Below, piece after piece: positions 58,001 to 64,000 of a DNA stretch of 64,000 nt. The DNA is taken from NCBI RefSeq assembly GCF_963855985.1, contig NC_087119.1, positions 5,682,001 to 5,746,000 of the forward strand, written 5' to 3'. The position numbers and the translations under genes were made by a program. This DNA is from Ostrinia nubilalis (taxonomy: Eukaryota > Arthropoda > Insecta > Lepidoptera > Crambidae). A model generated the notes under the pieces. It did not search any database. It worked only from the letters and a program-made list of their open reading frames with translations, and was not told where the DNA came from. The first letter of the stretch is position 1; each line of letters starts with the position of its first letter.

Positions 58001-58472
58001 TTTTCACCTACTTTTTTCGAAAAAAGTACCATACAATGTATATATTTATAATCCTGATAAATGTAGCTTTCAGGACATATTTTTTTTATTAGATTATCTC
58101 CAATTGTTTAAAAGTAAACGACGTTTATTTAAAAAAATACTTTTTGGTTTTTGTGATTTTTACTCAATATTTCTATTTTTTTGTATGAAAAGGCAAAAAG
58201 TTTGTTCGAGAAATGAATTCGCCATCCTTTAATTATCCGAAAATGACACCACACTTGCCCTAATACCCATAGTTTTAAAGATATGGGCCTTAAAGTGAAG
58301 CGCGGCAGAAGGAAACTTAACCCCCCTCCCCCTGCTACCACAGGGGGGGCTCCCGATGTCTACCGACGGAAATCTACTCAGGAGCACCCAAAGAACAACT
58401 GGTGCAAAAATGAGCCTTCTATACCAAAGTGGAGGGGTCTCCATACAAATCATTGCACTAAATTCCCTACTA
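55058..58472. mobile_element. 3.4-kb foldback transposon with ~1.1-kb inverted arms
   Basis: The left arm 55058-56168 and right arm 57338-58472 are near-identical inverted copies from TAGTAGGGAATTTAGTGCAA inward. Shared blocks include GGGAGCCCCCCTGTG...AGCAGGGGGAGGGGGG, ATAATTAAAGGATGGCGAAT and CTGACTGAGTCGGTTGCTTG-type inner ends. The right arm has a 15-bp extra piece near 58440-58455. TTA lies immediately outside both ends (55055-55057, 58473-58475). The 1.17-kb centre holds a decayed non-LTR RNase H region. No transposase was seen. Confidence 0.88.
56400..57060 (-). pseudogene. Decayed non-LTR retroelement RNase H region
   Basis: On the - strand from about 57045: GTGPGVYCKHYEHSERLRRF, then ATVFQAEFYAI (typical RNase H beginning), later LDAILKMNKLK, then frame-shifted pieces of the WVPGH and GNERADSLARQGSE blocks near 56700-56780. 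Stops and shifts are frequent. Most likely part of a LINE inserted in, or captured by, the foldback element. Confidence 0.6.
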
Positions 58473-59147
58473 TTAAACAAAATAGCCATAGAGAGGTTTC
58501 TCCGAAAATCAGCAACCGTTTGAGAACCACTATGTCCTAGGGTGAATGAAAGAGAGAGAACTATGCTTGATGCCGCGCGAAGTAAGTACATCGATGGCGG
58601 ATTTCTAAGATATTGAAATCAATGATTGATTGAAACCATGAATAAAACTATTTTTAGTACCCTAATAATTAAGATCCTACCTAATTTCTCATGATATTTT
58701 TTTTGCGGGTACACACAGTAAGTAAACAACAGGCAGATTTGAGATGAATGACATTGGTGTAAAACCGATTGTCAAACTGTCATTTCTAGTGCTGCCAGTA
58801 TATTGTTTAAAAAAATTACGCTTTTAAATTCGTTTTCTTCATTTTTAGTTATTTAACCTGTGTTTAGATTTTGTTGCAATGAATATCTACGCTACGAATT
58901 ACATTAGCCGCTGTACCCACATCAAAAATTATTTGAAACATCAAACCTGAAACGCATCGTAATTTTTTGGTTAGATCATGTAGGTACTATTTTTATTAGG
59001 TTATAATAAGCAAACAGTTAAGTCATTTTAATAACATAATCTTTTCACTATTTATCTTACTATTTCTGTTCTGATTTTCCTTATAGAAACTCATCAGTAA
59101 AATTATTCTCAGTTAGTTAATCACAAACAAGACAAAAATAAATAAAA
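58473..59147. other. No gene seen
   Basis: AT-rich intergenic sequence between the foldback element and a Helitron. Confidence 0.4.
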
Positions 59148-60063
59148 TCTATACTTATAATAAATCTGTAGAGAGGTCAATTCTATACATGAAATATATT
59201 TTCAAAATAACTATCATGGGGTGATTAGTGATCGATACTGATGCCAAAAATGTAATCAGTAAAATTTTTGTCTGTCTGTCTGTATGTTCCTTATAGAAAC
59301 AAAAACTACTCGACGGATTTTAACGAAACTTGGTACAATCATTCTTCATACTCATGGGCAGGTTATAGTATACTTAGGAATTCCCACGGGAACAGGAATT
59401 AGCGGGAAAATCCTTTTGTATGAAAAATCTAAACCGCTTAAGTTAGACGCTTGAAATTTGGCTTGTAGGTACCTTAGTAAACTTAAAGCTTATTTACAAC
59501 AGAATATTGCAAAATTCTCACGGGAACGGGAGTTAGCGGGAAATAACATTTGTATGAAAAAATCTAAACCGCATAAGATAGACGCTTGAAATTTGGCATG
59601 CAGGTACCTTAGTAAACTTAAAGCTTAGTTAGTTACAACAGGATATTGCAAAATTCCCACGAGAACGGGAATTGGCGGGAAAATCCTTTTGTATGACTGA
59701 CTCACTGACATATCAACGCACAGCCTAAACGGCTAAACGTAGGCACTTGAAATTTGTAAGGGACGTAGCTTAGGTACCGTAGAGGTGCACTAAGAAAGGA
59801 ATTCCCGAAATTTCCACGGAAACGGGAATTACCGGGAAAATCCTTTTGTATGAAAAATCTAAACCGTTAAAGTTAGACGCTTGAAATTTGGCATGCAGGT
59901 CCCTTAGTAAACTTAAAGCTTAGTTACAACAGGATATTGCAAAATTCCCACGGGAACCGGAGTTAGCGGGAAAAAACATTTGTATGAAAAAATCTAAACC
60001 GCGTAAGATAGTTGAAGGGGGCAAAACGGGATCCACGCGTACGAAGTCGCGGGCGGCCGCTAG
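59148..60063 (+). mobile_element. Helitron-like element with internal ~130-150-bp minisatellite
   Basis: Begins TCTATACTTATAATAAATCT and ends GTCGCGGGCGGCCGCTAG, between A and T. Inside, four to five units repeat CCCACGGGAACGGGAATTAG, CGGGAAAATCCTTTTGTATG, AAAATCTAAACCGC, GACGCTTGAAATTTGGCATG and TTAGTAAACTTAAAGCTTAG. A (TCTG)n run sits at 59270-59283. No Rep/helicase coding region, so non-autonomous. Confidence 0.82.
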
Positions 60064-61616
60064 TATAGAATAAATGAGTGGAGATTCAACCATAAATGAA
60101 CTGAATATGAAAAATAAATGAATGGTTGATAAGATTTAAGATAAATAAAATAAAATCAAGAGATCTCCGAAACCTGAAAAGAAACTAACTAACGAAAACA
60201 TTTTCTTATAACGGCAACACCAATCGATGACGTTCTGAAATGAAAGTTTTCATGAACCTCTAAGCAGCTTTAAGGCGATTTTTCATCGTGCTATTTAAAA
60301 AAGATAAGAAATAAATCTTTCAAATTTTTTGTTACATTATTTAATTTTATTTAATCAACAATTTTACTTTACATTACTAAATCTGTGACTAAACCTCTTT
60401 AATTTCTGAACGTAATGGTGTTGCTAGTGCCAAAAAACAAAATTACTACTAAAAATATTCATAATGTTGTATTGAACTTTTTATCCAGACAAGGCCTTTA
60501 TTATTAACTAAACAAATGTGTATCAATTAACATGAAATTTAGTATCAATTTCTTTGCCTTCTAACACATTATTTTCATGTCAAAATAATTGAAATGGTAG
60601 AAAAACCGAATTTTCTTAGTTGGTATCCCTGCAGTGGCATGCCAACCAATCGGTATTTTTTATAGTCTTGTACACTCCGCGTCCGGAACGGTCGTGTCGT
60701 ACGTTACTAGTTAATCGTGCTCTCTGTATTAAATATAAAATTCGTAATAGAACTCCGCTGAAACTATGTATGAAAATTAAAATAAAATGTGATCATTTTT
60801 GTCTCTTGAATATTAAATAAAACGTAAGTATTAAAATTATATGCCGTACGCAGGATTTCCTAATTTGTTTACTTGTTTACTACTTACTAGTTTAAGTTTT
60901 GAAAAATACTTTTTACGCGATACCTACATATTTGGCAGTCTTGAGAATAACTTTTTATGTATTTCTATTATTAATAACTTGCTATTAATTAATGACAACA
61001 ACTAACTTAATATGTTTTTGGCTACTTTACACATTGTTTCGTACGTTTTTAGGACATTATAAATTATATCTTAGCTAAAAAAGTTGCTAATGAATTGAAT
61101 GCAGATATTATTAGGGTCATATTCTTTTATTTAGTCTATTGAGAGTGAAATATACTTCGAGTAAGATTTTCGATAGGTTAGAAAAACAACGCAAGATGTA
61201 GGTGGGGAGTGTAGGTAGTGTTTACATTGGTTATACCTATTTGATTTCTTTTTGTTCGTACTCATTTTATCTTCTTTCGGTACGTAGTATTGATGACGGA
61301 TTTTCATAGTATCTTAATATTTATAAATCTATTTAAGAAGAGAGATAAAGAGATTAATTTGATCTTCATTGGATTTGTTATTGATTAGGTTTTTTTGACA
61401 CCCTATTCAAAACCAAGTTAGAAATTGCAATAAAAAAAATTAAATGTTAGTAACAGTCAGTTTTTAAAATTTAAATAATAACATTTTGAATTTTATGTTA
61501 TTATTAAAACTGAAATTAAAAACTGTACGATAGTAAAAGAGATTAAGTTAAAAGTTCTGTACATTGAACAATGAATATTGTTTTTTTTTGTTTTAACACA
61601 GTGTTTTGTTTCACAG
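60064..61616. other. No exon supported; may be intron of the next gene
   Basis: AT-rich. It ends at the acceptor TTTGTTTCACAG used by the coding exon at 61617. Confidence 0.35.
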
Positions 61617-61624
61617 AGTCCGCG

Positions 61625-61745
61625 ATGAGGACCCGCTTGCCCCGTTGCAGGCCGTTCTCCACCCGGCTGCTGGCCCTGCTGTTCTTTGTCGTGGCATTTG
61701 GGGCATACTGCTATTATGCCACGTCCCCTTCGATTCAGAAAACAG
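61625..61745 (+). CDS. First coding exon of a type II membrane protein (partial)
   Basis: After an acceptor (TTTGTTTCACAG, exon from 61617) the ATG at 61625 opens a GC-rich exon of 40 codons plus one base, ended by a G|GTAAGA donor. The peptide is Arg-rich (MRTRLPRCRPFSTR) followed by the hydrophobic LLALLFFVVAFGAYCYY, then ATSPSIQKT. This is a classic short cytosolic tail plus signal anchor, as in Golgi glycosyltransferases and sulfotransferases. The next exon was not found before 64000, so the enzyme cannot be identified. Codon GC content contrasts sharply with its flanks, supporting a real exon. Confidence 0.75.
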
Positions 61746-64000
61746 GTAAGACTAGTTTTACATTGTAAAATACATCGGGGACCCATCATTCAGTCCCCCT
61801 TTATATAATACTTTATTGATACAAAAGACATTTTACTGTATGATAAAATAAAAAATCATAACAGCTATAAAAATTACATAGCCGTTTTTCTTATTGTTTT
61901 TGATGATACAGGTCAGTAAACACTCATAATTGCAAGAGTACCATTTTAATCCAAAATGGTCATGTTATAAAAAACAATACATTTCAAAAGGGTTTGAATT
62001 CTTCTATCCTAATACTATAAAATAATGAAGAACAAATATCACAAATGAACAATTTAAATGTAAACTATTTTTCTTCTAAGAGGGACTTCACACTTTTTCC
62101 CTACACAGTGCAGCTCCCATGAAAATGCGCGATAACCTTTGTAAAGCAATCAAAATTACCCGCACAAACAATTTGTGATAAAATAAATCTTACCTCCTAA
62201 TTAATTTATTTTGATTAATTACCTACTTGAGGAAAAAATTGAATTTAAAATGCTTCCTCATTGCACTTATAACGTTTATAAAAGGTGAAGGTTAACAGCC
62301 TAAAATCGCTACTCGATAAAAACATTAGCCTTAAAGTTTGCGAGCATTCTTTGCGCAAACGCATTTGTTACAAACATAACAGTTAATTGTTTAGACTTTG
62401 CTAGTTAACTGGCGAAAATAAATTTGCGGACTGTACAAAATGAGTACCTACCTAAGTATATGCCTAGACGATACATTAATGCCCAGTAGTAGGAATCCCC
62501 AAGTTGCCAATAGTAATCAAAGTTCTCCAGCGAACCGAACATGGCTCGCGTCTGCACGTAAACGTTCGCTGTTAGTTCTCCGCTCACTCAGTCATATAGG
62601 GCATACCACGGAAGCCTCTTCGTCATCCGCAGTTGAAATGTATCTACTATCAGCATTCAAAATGCATCTAGTAGGTATCAGCGTTCAAAACCTTGTTCCA
62701 CAGCGAACCGAACATTGCTCGCGATCGTCCTTAGGCGATCGCTGTGAATTCGTTGCGTTATTCGTGGTTCGAAATACGCTTCTTCCAGCTCCTGAATTAC
62801 TAAAGACATAGTGTGGATTCTTGTGTTCCCTAAACTATTCGGTTCGCAACAGAATGCTAAAAATGCTCGTGCAATGTATTCTCGCAAACCAAATTAGTAA
62901 AGCCAACGCTCCCAGCCAGAGCCCTCTCTTAAATAAATATTTGCCGGTAGCGTCATAGGACAGGACCTATGTCGGGGCTCGCATTTCGTGCGAGAGCGGT
63001 CGCACTTAAAAGAGTGATTTTGCTAGCTGTCTTTCTACCTACATCAATATTTCTTTCTTATCCGTTTTTAAAGAAATAACACTAAAATAAAAATTATTTA
63101 TTCACGAATGACATGTTGCTAATAATAACGCTAATACGTTGCTTTTATAGTCAGCAGAATCGTTATTATTTGATCTTCACTTATGGAATTGAAAAACATT
63201 GGCTAAATTGCCATATAGGGATTATTAAACTAAATAGTTTAATAGTCCCCGATTTAAGTTACACTTAATTCATCACAAGGTACCTAATTTGTTCCATATT
63301 AAAACAAATATCCAACTTTTCTTTTGTCTTGGTTTAAATTTGAAGTTAGTAGTAAAATTTTCAACACAAGGTGATCTGGAACAGCAACATTAATCTAAAA
63401 ATAAAAACCTTAGGACACGTATCAATAAACCCATCGCAATTTGCGCGCGACCTTGAGACAAAGATCATTTTAATAAATATAATCTTGAACGCCCAGTTTT
63501 AAAACTCGTCTTATCACAGTAAGTGCAGCGATCAAGTTTTAAAGCAATACACTTTGAACGAGAGCCATCTTCTACTAAGATGTTCAAATTCGACGTGAAA
63601 TCGCGTCGCCGTCTCAATTTCGCGAAACTGAGACCGGCTTATCAGTACCTACGGATTGCGTGATCAGAGTTCAAGTACAAAAATCGAACGTACATAAATG
63701 ATATTCTTAACATACCTACAAATTACTTTGTCTCAATTTTTTACCTATCAGTTGTTGTCTCAGTTCTATAGACGCTAATTATAACTTGGAAAATACGAGG
63801 AAAACATCAGCAGGAATTATTACTCTACCTACGTGTATCACGAGTTCCACAATGCTGTTTAACGATACCGTTAATGTGTAAAAATAATAAAGTAATTAAT
63901 TGAATTGACCTATGCTACGCGACATTGTAGTCGTCGCTGCCTACTGTGTCAAACTATACTAATACAGGCGCATGAGTTCGAGTTTTTTGTGTTTGCTTTA
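61746..64000 (+). other. Probable intron 1 of the signal-anchor gene; no exon found
   Basis: AT-rich except 62440-63010. The block around 62525-62760 repeats CAGCGAACCGAACATxGCTCGCG twice (about 62528 and 62702) and looks like part of a dispersed repeat. Open frames there lack recognisable features on either strand. Confidence 0.4.

Noticed and set aside
62440..62887. Open frames on both strands near 62.4-62.9 kb as a possible next exon
   Set aside because: Neither has good splice sites matching the phase of the 61745 donor, and the block contains internal repeated words.

Overview
The window looks like nuclear DNA of a moth or butterfly. It is AT-rich, has intron-split animal genes with GT/AG splice sites, and carries a dense load of transposon types I associate with Lepidoptera: CR1-like and RTE-like non-LTR elements, mariner remnants, Helitrons, many short TIR hairpin elements, and TAGGTAGG-type simple repeats. 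No bacterial-type operon, CRISPR array, rRNA or convincing tRNA gene was seen.

Three host genes can be supported. (1) A four-exon + strand gene (14371-21238, 339 aa) encodes a GlcAT-P/S-type beta-1,3-glucuronosyltransferase, a Golgi type II membrane enzyme; its 5.5-kb last intron is packed with repeats. (2) A seven-exon - strand gene (53627 down to 37887, 329 aa) encodes an aldo-keto reductase of the insect CG18547/CG3397-like group. Its catalytic Asp position reads Glu, and its 9-kb last intron holds an apparently young 8.2-kb LTR element. (3) One first coding exon at 61625-61745 (+) encodes a signal-anchor N terminus of an unidentified protein whose remainder lies beyond the window.

Layout. 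1-14300: no host gene, two mariner fossils, small MITEs, and a 2.7-kb TIR element (11187-13884) with two convergent decayed genes (THAP zinc finger and SWIM zinc finger). 14371-21461: glucuronosyltransferase gene plus a hairpin MITE just past its stop. 22-36 kb: gene-poor, with a nested inverted-repeat/hAT composite (23920-25954), an unclassified 1.96-kb TIR element (28128-30083) and an apparently intact CR1-like LINE (about 30684-35530, - strand). 36345-37806: a large inverted duplication whose left arm was later hit by a 253-bp Helitron. 37887-53627: aldo-keto reductase gene. 55058-58472: a 3.4-kb foldback element with 1.1-kb arms. 59148-60063: a Helitron with internal minisatellite. 61625 onward: start of the third gene.

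The host genes do not obviously work together. The most striking signals are the essentially non-coding LTR element with identical LTRs and repeated internal motifs, a retroposon whose target-site duplication copies a splice donor, the giant foldback, and the Helitron that can be checked against an empty site in the same window. Exon boundaries and all coordinates were read by eye.
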